Shown here: positions 8,750 through 18,900 of the stretch, one piece after another | How positions within the stretch are numbered: position 1 is the first letter of the stretch | Layout of the letters: each line of letters starts with the position of its first letter | NCBI GenBank assembly: GCA_030525455.1 | Contig: JAUNER010000002.1 | Coordinates: 53,453-117,452, forward strand | Source: Akkermansia sp. | Lineage (GTDB): Bacteria > Verrucomicrobiota > Verrucomicrobiia > Verrucomicrobiales > Akkermansiaceae | Length of the DNA stretch: 64,000 bases | Direction: 5' to 3' | The notes under the pieces: generated by a model | The model's input: the letters and a program-made list of their open reading frames with translations, nothing else | What the model was told of the DNA's origin: nothing | The model's database searches: none | Made by a program: the position numbers and the translations under genes

Positions 8750-9769
8750 ATGAACAAAGACGCAGAAATAGCAATGGCTCTGATAGAGGGGCTGGATGTG
8801 GGGCTGACGGATGTGGCTCGCCTTTTCCTGGAATTGGTGGAGCGTAGTGGGGCTAAACGACTGAAAAAAGAGAATTTGCTTCAGCGATGCCGCAAGGTTA
8901 TCGAAATGGGGGTGGATGCGGTGAAAAAAGAATCGCAAACTGTGCCTTTTTCTCAGGCGGTAGAAGAATTGATAGAGGCTAAGAAAGATAAGGCAAAAGT
9001 AACACAACGGGATATGCGGTATGTGCTGCGAAAAATCATGAATAAAAATCCGGAATGGCGACAAAAAGGACTGCGTAGCATCAGTACACAGGACTGTACG
9101 GAAATGCTGGAAAGGACTTTTCCCCTACCCAGTCAGCGGAAAAAAGCACGAGCCATTCTGTCGGGGGTGTTTTCTTTTGGCAGGAAGAGGCAATGGTGCG
9201 GAGAAAATCCGGTGAGCTTGGTGGATATTCCAAAAGTGATTGAAGAAGAAGTCGTACCACTTAAGATGAGCGAGATACAGAGACTCATAAAAACAGCTCA
9301 GAGTCGCGAATTTAGCGATTGTACGCCGGCGATTGCCATCATGCTCTGGGCAGGGGTGCGACCAACGGAGGTGAGTCGACTGAAATGGGGCGATGTGGAT
9401 TTTGAGGAAAAAGAGCTTATCATTGCACCCCGACATAGTAAAACAGGTGGTGGCAGGCACATCCCTATTTATCCTGTACTGTGGCAAGTGCTTCATCTAT
9501 ATAAAGATGCGGATAAAAAAGAAAAGATTTGTCCGGTGAATTGGTTTACAAAATGGCGACTTCTGAGACAAAAAGCCGGGTTTAGATACTGGCAAAAAGA
9601 CGTGCTACGTCACACCTTTGCGAGTTATTTTGCGAAGAAATTCCGAGATTTGCAGAGTCTACAGCACATCATGGGGCATCGAAACACCAGCCTACTGCGG
9701 ACCCGCTATGTGAACCTCAAGGGCATTAGTCATAGCGAAGCAAGCATGTTTTGGAAAACAACTGTCTAA
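8750..9769 (+). CDS. Tyrosine recombinase (site-specific integrase)
   Basis: A longer frame exists upstream, but MNKDAEIAMA at 8750 is the natural start; the extension lacks a conserved domain. The 339-residue protein has a SAM-like core-binding region (about 60-150) and a catalytic domain with R204 (AGVRPTEV), K231 (HSKTGGG), R287 (LRHTF), H310 (MGHRN) and nucleophile Y320 (LRTRYVN). The residue three before R287 is Asp (D284) where many members have His. It lies between the R-M pair and the repeat-flanked DUF3800 gene, so it could have mobilised either, though no attachment core is proven. Composition is closer to the host than the R-M genes are. Confidence 0.9.
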   Translation: MNKDAEIAMALIEGLDVGLTDVARLFLELVERSGAKRLKKENLLQRCRKVIEMGVDAVKKESQTVPFSQAVEELIEAKKDKAKVTQRDMRYVLRKIMNKNPEWRQKGLRSISTQDCTEMLERTFPLPSQRKKARAILSGVFSFGRKRQWCGENPVSLVDIPKVIEEEVVPLKMSEIQRLIKTAQSREFSDCTPAIAIMLWAGVRPTEVSRLKWGDVDFEEKELIIAPRHSKTGGGRHIPIYPVLWQVLHLYKDADKKEKICPVNWFTKWRLLRQKAGFRYWQKDVLRHTFASYFAKKFRDLQSLQHIMGHRNTSLLRTRYVNLKGISHSEASMFWKTTV

Positions 9770-9927
9770 AAAGGGCATCAACTGAGGCAGGGGGATGAGT
9801 GGGGGTGGTAGAAGAGGACGGGCTAGTGGGGGAGAGATTAAGGGGTGGTGATTTGATAAAAATGGGGAAGTTTGAGGAGGGAGTTTTATGGGGCAAGGGG
9901 AGTGAGGTATGTGTTAACTCCGGTAAG
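9770..9927. other. Gene-free, G-rich spacer after the recombinase
   Basis: No coding sequence is seen. The plus strand carries repeated runs of three to five G between about 9790 and 9900, with the spacing expected of a possible G-quadruplex. The left copy of the direct repeat begins at 9928. Confidence 0.5.
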
Positions 9928-10034
9928 AGGCTTCTTTTTTGGGCTAAAGCCTAATGGTACGGGGAGGAGTGATTCTTGATTATTCAGCATCGATTAGCCT
10001 TAATACTACGTACAGACAAGGTGTGAGTAGGGGC
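9928..10034. repeat. Left copy of about 107-bp direct repeat flanking the DUF3800 gene
   Basis: This uninterrupted copy matches 11140-11210 plus 11525-11568 almost base for base. Shared stretches include CTAATGGTACGGGGAGGAGT, TGATTCTTGATTATTCAGC and CTTAATACTACGTACAG. It begins with AGGCTT and AAGCCT as an inverted pair around a T-rich loop. It ends six bases before the DUF3800 stop codon. Confidence 0.88.
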
Positions 10035-10040
10035 TATAGA

Positions 10041-10958
10041 TCAAGATGAACGTTTATTTCCCATTCTTTTTCGTTTAGCTAAACATAAATCGCACGGACA
10101 TGAATTATTTGAAGTGTAGTGATTAAAACCGACTATATCGGAACCTATTTTATCTGCTCTTGATTTTATAGGGAGATAAAGAATATTGTCCGCAGAATCA
10201 TAATATCTACGTAATGCATAAGCACAACAATCGGCAATCTGAACCATATTCGTATAAGCACTACTAACAAACAGAGGTGTTTCAATAATGTGTTTTATTG
10301 CAGATTTGAACGTACCTCTTCTATAATAGTGCTTCATATTACTTACATGAGAGGCTGCAACTGATTCGCATTCATCATGAATCAACAAACCATATTCTTT
10401 TTGGTCATTAGATACATGAGATAAAAATTTTTCTATCCTTGTTACGATTCTTTCAAAAGCTTGAACTTCCGGAGTAAGCTCAGGTTTAGGTGGTCGATAA
10501 TCTCTTTTGTCTATAATCTCTGCAAATATACGAACAAATGACCAACTTTTGATTTTTGCAACCAAATCAAAAATGAAGCGTTGTCGCTCACTAAATGTCA
10601 GATGAATATATGGAAATGTATTTTTATAAATTTTTTTTAGGCTTTTTAATGCTTGAGGGGATTTATTGTCTTTATAGAATTGCACTTTTTGCTCACGAAT
10701 CCTGATAACGGCTTGCCGACGTTCATCATGATTCATTGATTCAAATCCCTCAATTTCTTGCTGTTCCCTATATGAACGCAACATCCATGCTGTATGTATC
10801 TCAGCAGAGCTCAAATTATATGAAGATTTTAACTGGTTGATAGTTCTATCGCAATATTCCCATTTTTCAATAGGTATACCAACAGCTACTAAGACATAAC
10901 TATCTGAAGAACCGGAAAGTTCCGGATTACCGGACTCATCAAGATAAAAAAGCTTCAT
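10041..10958 (-). CDS. DUF3800 domain protein
   Basis: The 305-residue product opens with MKLFYLDESGNPE, the acidic DESG motif typical of DUF3800 proteins, and has later acidic motifs GLLIHDECES and VQIADCCAYALRRYYD in the family positions. The family is thought to have an RNase H-like fold and often occurs on mobile elements, but no activity is established. The C-terminus carries clustered cysteines (SCPCDLC). An in-frame ATG at 10991 would add 11 residues not resembling the family and would require translating through a hairpin, so 10958 is preferred. The gene has a strong promoter and is framed by direct repeats, suggesting a discrete cassette inserted beside rpoC. Confidence 0.8.
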   Translation of the reverse strand: MKLFYLDESGNPELSGSSDSYVLVAVGIPIEKWEYCDRTINQLKSSYNLSSAEIHTAWMLRSYREQQEIEGFESMNHDERRQAVIRIREQKVQFYKDNKSPQALKSLKKIYKNTFPYIHLTFSERQRFIFDLVAKIKSWSFVRIFAEIIDKRDYRPPKPELTPEVQAFERIVTRIEKFLSHVSNDQKEYGLLIHDECESVAASHVSNMKHYYRRGTFKSAIKHIIETPLFVSSAYTNMVQIADCCAYALRRYYDSADNILYLPIKSRADKIGSDIVGFNHYTSNNSCPCDLCLAKRKRMGNKRSS

Positions 10959-10961
10959 AGT

Positions 10962-11008
10962 AAAAAAAATGAGCACCCAAGGTGGCTTCATAGAAGCGGC
11001 GAGGTGCT
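10962..11008 (-). terminator. Terminator-like hairpin in the DUF3800 leader
   Basis: On the minus strand AGCACC (11003-11008) pairs with GGTGCT (10972-10977), with an inner GCTTC/GAAGC stem, followed closely by eight T residues (10962-10969). The T-run ends three bases before the DUF3800 ATG. A competing outer pairing, GCACCC near 11024-11029 with the same GGGTGC strand, is also possible. The arrangement suggests attenuation or a short RNA of about 70 nt made separately from the gene. Confidence 0.6.
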
Positions 11009-11035
11009 AGAGCATCTCTTCTCGGGTGCAGAAAA

Positions 11036-11063
11036 AGATTAACAGACTTCTGTTACTTGTCAA
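11036..11063 (-). promoter_or_regulatory. Strong promoter of the DUF3800 gene or its leader RNA
   Basis: On the minus strand consensus TTGACA (11058-11063) is followed after 16 bases by TAATCT (11036-11041). Transcription would start near 11029, giving a leader of about 70 bases. Confidence 0.7.
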
Positions 11064-11215
11064 GTGCCCTCTTTTTAACAACTGTCAAAGAAATCTGCTA
11101 CTCTTATTCAAGAACGCTAATATTTTTAATACCGATTAAAGGCTTATTTTTTTGCTAAAGCCTAATGGTACGGGGAGGAGTGATTCTTGATTATTCAGCG
11201 TTGGTTAGCCTCACC

Positions 11216-11243
11216 GCTAAAGTCAGGAGACTTTAGCTCCCAG
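11216..11243. repeat. 28-bp inverted repeat, left arm
   Basis: This arm matches the reverse complement of 11409-11436 at 27 of 28 positions. The arm is itself a palindrome, GCTAAAGTC...GACTTTAGC, followed by TCCCAG, so each arm can fold alone or pair with the other across 165 bases. Confidence 0.85.
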
Positions 11244-11408
11244 CGAGGGCTACGCTTCTGTGTCGGCTAAGGCTTTTAAGACGTTATTAGGCTATTTCTC
11301 CGTTTCTCTGTAAATTAGCTCACTCCAATCGCTTGCGGTTTGGGGGTGAAATACACCCCTTACATTTCAGCGCTAATTCCCCCAGAACACAGAGCACTAG
11401 CGGCATTC

Positions 11409-11436
11409 CTGGGAGCTAAAGTCTCCCGACTTTAGC
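11409..11436. repeat. 28-bp inverted repeat, right arm
   Basis: Partner of 11216-11243 with a single mismatch (A/G in the centre of the inner palindrome). Confidence 0.85.
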
Positions 11437-11568
11437 AATAGCACATAACCAGCCCTAGCCATCTCTGCAAATTAGCCCTTTCTCCAAGTAATAGGAGCTG
11501 ACGCTCCGGTACAAAATATAGAGCTGGTTAGCCTTAATACTACGTACAGGCAAGGTGTGAGTAGGGGC

Positions 11569-11608
11569 AAAAAAAAGCCGTGGTCTCACGGAGGAGAGGC
11601 ACGGCTTT
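11569..11608 (-). terminator. Intrinsic terminator of the rpoBC operon
   Basis: On the minus strand AAAGCCGTG (11600-11608) pairs with CACGGCTTT, continuing into a run of eight T (11569-11576). It lies about 25 bases after the rpoC stop. Confidence 0.85.
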
Positions 11609-11633
11609 GAGAAAGCGAGATAAGGGCTAAAGC

Positions 11634-14600
11634 TTAGCGGTCATTATCGAAGTTAATGAAGTCATCAGTTAAGACATTGTCGTCGGAGCTGATGTCTTCC
11701 TCCTCAGCAGATGGGTCTACGAGGCCTTCGACAGGGGCAACTTCAACATTGCTGAACTTGGAGAACCCGGTACCGGCAGGGATGAGGTGACCCATGATGA
11801 CGTTTTCCTTGAAGCCTTCGAGGGTATCTGTCTTACCAAGAGTGGAAGCTTCTGTAAGAACGCGAGTGGTATCTTGGAAAGAAGCGGCAGAGATGAAGGA
11901 TTCGGTTTCGAGGGAAGCCTTGGTGATACCAAGGAGAACCGGGCGAGCTTCGGCAGGTTGACCACCCTGAGCGACAGTTTGCTCATTGATGCGGTCGAAT
12001 GTGGTCTTATCGACCTGGTCACCCCAGAGGAACTCGGTATTACCGGGCTCGGTGATAACCACCTTGCGAAGCATCTGGCGGACGATGATTTCGACGTGTT
12101 TATCGTTAATTTCAACGCCCTGCACGCGGTAAACTTCCTGCACTTCGTTGACGAGGTGTTCTTGGAGTTTTTCCTTACCGCAAACTTCGAGGATTTCGTC
12201 AGGAGAGACAGGACCTTCAGTAAGCTGGTCGCCAACGCGAACGTTATCGCCCTCGTGAACCACGATGTGCTTATTCATCGGCACGAGGTGGTCAACAAGC
12301 TCACCAGTGGAAGTTTCGATAGTGATAACCTTTTTACCACGGGAGGTTGCCTTAGAGCTGGCACTGACCACACCGTCTACGCGAGAAATGGTGCAAGCAT
12401 CCTTTGGCTTACGAGCTTCGAACAACTCAGCAACACGAGGAAGACCACCGGTAATGTCGCGAGTCTTGGTAGCCTTACGAGGAGTCTTGGCGATAACCGT
12501 ACCGGCAGAGATGATGTCGCCTTCCTTCACAGCGAGGTTAGCACCGGCCGGGATGGCGTTGCGTGCGATAACTTCGTTAGTTTCGAGGTCGCGAACCACA
12601 ATCTGCGGGTGAAGTTCCTGCTTGTGTTCCATAATAACAAGGGTGGACTGAGAAGCATCACCATCATTGGAACGAGCGGCAGTAATCCCTTCGATAATGT
12701 CCTTGAACTCGACCTTACCACCCTTTTCAACAATCACAGGAACGTTGTAGGGGTCCCATTCGGCAAGAACTTGGTCTTTCTGAATAGCACCGCCATTCGG
12801 GATAGAAAGAATCGTACCAATGATAGGCTGATAAGATTCTAATTCACGACCCTGTTCGTTTTCGATACGAACGGTGCAGTTCTTATTAAGAACAACGAAC
12901 TTACCTTCGGCATTCTGAACGGTGCGGAGGTCTTCGGTGTAAATCACGCGACCATCGTTACGAGCCTTGATAATCGGCTGCTTGGATGAGGTAGTAGCTG
13001 TACCACCAACGTGGAACGTACGCATGGTAAGCTGAGTACCGGGTTCACCGATAGACTGAGCAGCGATGATACCGACAGCTTCACCAACTTTCACTTCCTG
13101 ACCTGTGGCGAGGTTCAAGCCGTAGCACTTAGCACAGCAACCCTTCTTAAGTTCACAAGTAAGGACGGAGCGAATCTTGAGCTGTTCGATACCGATTTTT
13201 TCGAGAGCCTGAGCCTGTTTTTCGGTGATGAGGTCGTTAATATCAACCAGCACCTCACCGGAAACCGGGTCAACGATGCGTTCGCAAGAAACACGACCGT
13301 AGATACGAGAGGCAAGAGAAGCCACTTCATCTTCACCATCGTAAATAGCCCCAACGGTGATACCGTTGTTTGTGCCACAGTCATCAGCATGGACAATCAC
13401 ATCCTGAGCAACGTCGACAAGCTTACGGGTCATGTAACCGGAGTCAGCAGTCTTAAGAGCGGTGTCTGCCAGACCCTTACGAGCACCGTGAGTAGAAATG
13501 AAGTACTCAAGCACAGACAAACCTTCGCGGAAGTTAGCAGTAATCGGGCGTTCGATAATTTCACCACTGGGCTTAGCCATCAAACCACGCATACCGGAAA
13601 GCTGCTTAATCTGAGCCTTGTTACCACGAGCCCCGGAGTCAACCATCATGAAGAGCGGGCTGGCCATCTTTGAGCCTTCATTGTGCTCAAGCTTACTATA
13701 AAGAGCAGCCTGAATCACGTCTGTGGTGTGAGACCAAATGTCAATAACCTTCTGGTAGCGTTCGCCGTCGGTGATAACACCATTGCGGAACTGCTTAGTT
13801 ACCTTATCTACCTCAACGTATGCCTTGGCAATTTCGGTTTGTTTCTGAGATGGAACAACCATGTCTACAATACCGATAGAACAACCGGAACGAGTAGCTT
13901 CCTTGAAGCCAAGGTTCTTTAAGGAGTCGAGAGTCTGAACAGTTCTTTCCTTACCAACGGTCTGGTAGCAACGCCAGATGATGTCACCCATGAGGCTCTT
14001 ACCAACGTTGCGGTTGATGTAGCCAAGTTCACGGGGCCAAATTTCGTTGAAACGAACACGACCGGCAGTCGTTACCAATACCTTCTTCGTTACGTCACCG
14101 TAAACAACGTCGGAAGCTTTCTTACCATAGTCGGGGTTACGCAAACGAATCCAATCATGGTAGCCAATCTTACGAGCGGCGATAGCGTATTCCACTTCGT
14201 CAATAGATTCAAAGAGAGGCAAGTGTTCCTTGTTTTCCTCGTTCAACTGAACTTCAGCGGCACGAGTGTGAGTAAGGAAGTAAGAACCAAGAATAATGTC
14301 CTGTGTAGGAGTAGCAATTGGCTTACCGGAAGCAGGAGAGAAGATGTTATTCGGAGCAAGCATCAACTGACGAGCTTCCATCTGAGCTTCTACGGAAAGC
14401 GGCACGTGCACAGCCATCTGGTCACCGTCGAAGTCAGCGTTGTAAGCAGTACATACGAGCGGGTGTAAGCGGATGGCAGAACCTTCAATCAATACAGGTT
14501 CAAATGCCTGAATAGAAAGACGGTGCAAAGTAGGAGCACGGTTAAGAAGAACCGGATGACCCTTTGTTACTTCTTCAAGGATATCCCAAACTTCCGGAGT

Positions 14601-15824
14601 CTTGCGGTCGATAAGCTTCTTGGCAGAACGCACGGTATGAACGTAGCCAAGCTCCTTCAAACGATGAATGATGAATGGTTCAAAGAGGATGAGAGCCATC
14701 TTCTTCGGAAGACCACACTGATTCAACTTTAATTCCGGACCAATCACAATCACAGAACGACCGGAGTAGTCAACACGCTTACCAAGCAAGTTTTGACGGA
14801 AACGACCGCCCTTACCCTTAAGCATATCAGAAAGAGACTTCAGCGGACGATTAGCAGCACCGGTAACGGCACGACCATGACGACCATTATCAAAGAGAGC
14901 GTCTACAGCCTCTTGAAGCATACGCTTTTCGTTGCGAATAATCACCTCCGGTGTCTTCAGACTAAGAAGAGTCTTCAAACGATTGTTACGATTAATCACA
15001 CGACGATAAAGGTCATTAAGGTCAGATGTAGCAAAGCGACCACCATCCAAGGGAACGAGCGGACGTAAATCCGGAGGAATCACCGGAAGAACAGTCATCA
15101 CCATCCATTCCGGACGAGTACCGGAAGAAAGGAAACCCTGAACAAGCTTCAGACGCTTAGCAATCTTGCGCTTATTCTGCTTAGAATTGGTATTATCGAG
15201 TTGTTCCTGAAGGTCAACTACAAGAGTTTCTAAATCGATAGCGGCAAGCATCTTTTGGATAGCTTCAGCACCCATGCCTGCTTCAAAAGAATCAAAGCCA
15301 TATTCATCTTCGGCTTCACGGAATTTTTCCTCTGTCAAGATATCGCCCTTTTCAAGAGGAGTTTCACCCGGGTCGATAACGATGTAGTCTTCGTAGTAAA
15401 TGACGCGTTCCAAATTACGTGCAGTCATATCAAGCATCAAACCGATGCGAGAAGGCATACACTTATAGAACCAAATGTGCGACACCGGCACAGCAAGCTC
15501 AATATGCCCCATACGTTCACGACGCACACGAGCATTAGTCACTTCTACGCCGCATCGGTCACAAGTCACGCCTTTGTGCTTAATGCGCTTGTACTTACCG
15601 CAAGCACACTCCATATCACGAGTCGGACCGAAGATACGTTCACAGAAAAGACCGCCCTTTTCAGGTTTGAAAGTACGGTAATTAATAGTCTCCGGGTTAA
15701 CAACTTCACCGTGAGACCATGCACGAATGGTATCCGGATCTGCAACAGTGATGGATACTTGGTCGAAGGTCGAGGGCTTATCGCTCAGACCGTGCATTTC
15801 CCGAATAGATGGGTTTTCAGACAT
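11634..15824 (-). CDS. rpoC: DNA-directed RNA polymerase subunit beta'
   Basis: The 1396-residue product is full length. The N-terminal zinc site is [20 protein letters not shown] (about 72-91), and the catalytic magnesium loop [10 protein letters not shown] lies near residue 460 with its three aspartates. The second zinc site has cysteines in [14 protein letters not shown] near 895-905, and the bridge-helix/trigger-loop region ([18 protein letters not shown]) follows. It is the last gene of the operon, 83 bases after rpoB, and ends in a strong terminator. Its codon bias produces long open frames on the opposite strand that are not genes. Confidence 0.99.
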   Translation of the reverse strand: MSENPSIREMHGLSDKPSTFDQVSITVADPDTIRAWSHGEVVNPETINYRTFKPEKGGLFCERIFGPTRDMECACGKYKRIKHKGVTCDRCGVEVTNARVRRERMGHIELAVPVSHIWFYKCMPSRIGLMLDMTARNLERVIYYEDYIVIDPGETPLEKGDILTEEKFREAEDEYGFDSFEAGMGAEAIQKMLAAIDLETLVVDLQEQLDNTNSKQNKRKIAKRLKLVQGFLSSGTRPEWMVMTVLPVIPPDLRPLVPLDGGRFATSDLNDLYRRVINRNNRLKTLLSLKTPEVIIRNEKRMLQEAVDALFDNGRHGRAVTGAANRPLKSLSDMLKGKGGRFRQNLLGKRVDYSGRSVIVIGPELKLNQCGLPKKMALILFEPFIIHRLKELGYVHTVRSAKKLIDRKTPEVWDILEEVTKGHPVLLNRAPTLHRLSIQAFEPVLIEGSAIRLHPLVCTAYNADFDGDQMAVHVPLSVEAQMEARQLMLAPNNIFSPASGKPIATPTQDIILGSYFLTHTRAAEVQLNEENKEHLPLFESIDEVEYAIAARKIGYHDWIRLRNPDYGKKASDVVYGDVTKKVLVTTAGRVRFNEIWPRELGYINRNVGKSLMGDIIWRCYQTVGKERTVQTLDSLKNLGFKEATRSGCSIGIVDMVVPSQKQTEIAKAYVEVDKVTKQFRNGVITDGERYQKVIDIWSHTTDVIQAALYSKLEHNEGSKMASPLFMMVDSGARGNKAQIKQLSGMRGLMAKPSGEIIERPITANFREGLSVLEYFISTHGARKGLADTALKTADSGYMTRKLVDVAQDVIVHADDCGTNNGITVGAIYDGEDEVASLASRIYGRVSCERIVDPVSGEVLVDINDLITEKQAQALEKIGIEQLKIRSVLTCELKKGCCAKCYGLNLATGQEVKVGEAVGIIAAQSIGEPGTQLTMRTFHVGGTATTSSKQPIIKARNDGRVIYTEDLRTVQNAEGKFVVLNKNCTVRIENEQGRELESYQPIIGTILSIPNGGAIQKDQVLAEWDPYNVPVIVEKGGKVEFKDIIEGITAARSNDGDASQSTLVIMEHKQELHPQIVVRDLETNEVIARNAIPAGANLAVKEGDIISAGTVIAKTPRKATKTRDITGGLPRVAELFEARKPKDACTISRVDGVVSASSKATSRGKKVITIETSTGELVDHLVPMNKHIVVHEGDNVRVGDQLTEGPVSPDEILEVCGKEKLQEHLVNEVQEVYRVQGVEINDKHVEIIVRQMLRKVVITEPGNTEFLWGDQVDKTTFDRINEQTVAQGGQPAEARPVLLGITKASLETESFISAASFQDTTRVLTEASTLGKTDTLEGFKENVIMGHLIPAGTGFSKFSNVEVAPVEGLVDPSAEEEDISSDDNVLTDDFINFDNDR

Positions 15825-15907
15825 ATATTAAGTTTGGAGAAGGTTTTCTATTCTCCCTCCCGCTTATTACCTCACAGATGAGAAACATACGGGAGGGAAT
15901 CGGTAAT

Positions 15908-18900
15908 TTAGTTGTTTAAATCGTCCATACCAGAGGATAATGGGTCCTCATCAAAAGACTCATCTTCGTCGTCCAATGAAGTGAATACCATGTCACCTAA
16001 ACCGGTGAAGTCGAGTTTTTCCAGGCCGCCCAAGTCATCAGACTCTAAGCTACCCAGACCATCAGATGGGACTAATTCCGTACCGCCTAATTCGACAGTG
16101 GCTTTTTCGCCCTTCTTACCAGGCTGAACATTCAAGCCAAGAGACTGCATTTCCTTCATCAATACGTTGAATGATTCCGGAGTACCGGCTTCAAGAGTAT
16201 TATCGCCCTTCACGATAGATTCGTAGATGCGAGTACGGCCCTGAACGTCGTCGGACTTAACAGTGAGAAGTTCCTGGAGAGTATAAGCAGCCCCGTATGC
16301 TTCGAGAGCCCACACTTCCATTTCCCCGAATCGCTGACCACCGTACTGAGCCTTACCGCCCAATGGCTGTTGAGTAACCAAACTGTATGGGCCAACGGCA
16401 CGAGCGTGAATCTTATCAGCAACCAAGTGGTTCAACTTAAGCATGTAAGTCTGACCAACCACAACCGGGTTATGGAAAGGTTCACCAGTAAGACCATCAT
16501 AAAGAACAGACTTACCACCAACGGAACCATCCTTACCATCGCCAATCCATGTGAAGCCATCAACTTTCTTAGCCTCAGACATGTATTCCCAAATCTTTTC
16601 TTCGCTGATACCGTCGAATACCGGAGTAGCAACCTTGAAACCAAGAGCACGGGCGGCAATACCTAAGTGAGCTTCCAACACCTGACCAACGTTCATTCGG
16701 GAAGGCACACCCAAGGGGTTAAGAACGATGTCAACAGGAGTACCATCGGCAAGGAATGGCATGTCTTGCTCAGGAACAATCTTAGCAACCACACCCTTGT
16801 TACCGTGGCGACCTGCCATCTTATCACCTACACCAAGCTTACGCTTAGCAGCGATGTAAACCTTCACTTCCTTCAGACCACCCGGTTCGGAATTATTACC
16901 GGACTCCATTTGGTCTAAGCGGTGTTCACGTTCATCATCCAATTCGCTAAAGCGAGTTTCAAACAAATTGATAATGTCAAGAATCTTATTGCGAATCGGG
17001 CTTGGTTCGATGTCGATATTATCGTGAGCCAAAGCAAGTTTACGAAGCAAAGTCTTAGTAATCTTACGATTAGAAGAGATAATTACTTCACCTGTCTGAG
17101 CATGAACGACGTCGAGCGGAATCTTTTCGCCAAGAAGAATGTCAGAAAGTTTCTTTGTAAGCTGGTCAATGAGCTGTTCTTTCTTCTTCTTGTGCTCGTC
17201 ATTAATCTTCTTGAACTGCTTCTTGATTTCAGCATTGTCCTGGCCAAATTCGCCACCTTGAGAAGAGGCTGTGCCAACAGAAGAAATACGAACATCCATA
17301 ACGATACCTGTACAACCGGATGGTACACGCAGGGAAGTATCCTTCACCTCTGCGGCCTTTTCACCAAAGATAGCACGAAGTAAGCGTTCTTCCGGAGCTA
17401 ATTCAGTTTCTGACTTAGGAGTAATCTTACCAACGAGAATATCGCCGGGCTTCACTTCTGCACCAATGCGAATCACACCATCATGGTCAAGGTTCTTCAG
17501 AGCTTCTTCACCGGCATTCGGAATGTCGCGAGTGATTTCTTCCGGCCCGAGCTTAGTATCGCGAGCCTGAACCTCAAACTCAGAAATGTGAATAGAAGTA
17601 AAGGTATCTTCCTTCACAGTCTTTTGAGAAATCACAATGGCGTCTTCGAAGTTATAACCATTCCACGGCATATAAGCAACGAGAACGTTGCGACCCAATG
17701 CCAATTCACCCTGGTCGGTATTAGGACCATCAGCCAGCACATCACCGGTCTTTACAGACTGACCACGGCGAACAATCGGCTTTTGGTTAATACAAGTACC
17801 GGCATTTGAACGCATGAACTTACGAAGCGGGTACACATAGATACCATTTTCACGGTCCGTTCTGATAGAATCAGGATCTGAAAGGAACTGCTCTGTGCGA
17901 ACAGGAAGCACGCCATCCGGAGTTGTTACGATTACCTCAGCCGTAGCGGATGCCACAATGCCATCCCCCTCTGCCAATACAACAGAACGAGAGTCGCGAG
18001 CACACTTGGCTTCAATACCTGTACCAACGTACGGAGACTCAGCAACCATAAGCGGTACACCCTGGCGCTGCATGTTTGAACCCATGAGAGCACGGTTGGC
18101 GTCATCGTGTTCCAAGAACGGAATCAAACCGGCAGCAATAGAAACAAGCTGCTTCGGAGAAACGTCCATGTACTGAACTTCAGAAGGAAGAACTTCAATA
18201 AATTCACCCTTTTCGCGAGCCGTTACACGTTCCGTTAAGAAATTACCCTGTTCATCCAATGGGTTATTGGCCTGAGCAATAAGGAAACCTTCTTCCTGGT
18301 CTGCTGTCACGTATTCAATTACGTTGGTGACACGACCATTTTCCACCTTGCGGTATGGAGTTTCAATGAAACCAAATTCATTGATACGTGCATAGGTACA
18401 CATGGAGTTAATCAAACCGATATTGGGACCTTCAGGAGTCTCAATAGGACAGATACGACCATAGTGAGAAGGATGCACGTCTCGAACTTCGAACCCGGCA
18501 CGGTCACGATTCAAACCACCCGGACCAAGAGCAGATAAACGACGCTTGTGAGTCAACTCAGCCAGCGGGTTAATTTGGTCCATGAACTGAGAAAGCTGAG
18601 AACGACCAAAGAAGTCGCGAACGACAGCACTCAAAGCCTTCGGGTTAATGAGTTTGCTTGGTGTTACATTCTCAATATTTTGGTCAATCAAGGTCATACG
18701 TTCCTTGACCAAACGCTCTGTACGAGCCAAACCAATGCGACACTGATTAGCCATCAACTCACCAACGGCACGTACACGGCGGCTACCTAAGTGGTCAATA
18801 TCGTCAACAATACCTTCGCCCTTCTTTAAGCGAAGAAGGTACTTCAATGCAGTGAGGAAGTCCTCTGCTGTCATCAAACGCTGATCCAAGCTGGTATTTA

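Larger units (their letters stand above)
11211..11524. mobile_element. MITE-like non-coding insertion within the right repeat
   Basis: The 314-bp segment is absent from the left repeat copy, which acts as the empty site. TGGTTAGCC lies at 11202-11210 and again at 11525-11533, which looks like a 9-bp target duplication. No reading frame of note is inside. It contains a 28-bp inverted repeat pair (11216-11243 and 11409-11436). Clear inverted repeats at the very ends are not seen, so the transposase type is unknown. Confidence 0.6.
11140..11568. repeat. Right copy of the direct repeat, split by an insertion
   Basis: Positions 11140-11210 match the first two thirds of the left copy and 11525-11568 match its remainder. 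Between them lies unrelated sequence. The right end abuts the rpoC terminator. Recombination between left and right copies would remove the DUF3800 gene with its promoter. Confidence 0.85.

Noticed and set aside
10959..10991. Longer DUF3800 start (MKPPWVL...)
   Set aside because: It spans the leader hairpin and T-run; family members begin near the DESG motif.
9928..11568. Repeats as a CRISPR array
   Set aside because: Only two copies, about 107 bp long, with a gene between them; no regular spacers or cas genes.
11787..12842. Long plus-strand frame opposite rpoC (351 codons)
   Set aside because: Antisense shadow of a strongly codon-biased gene; no known domain and the sense frame is certain.
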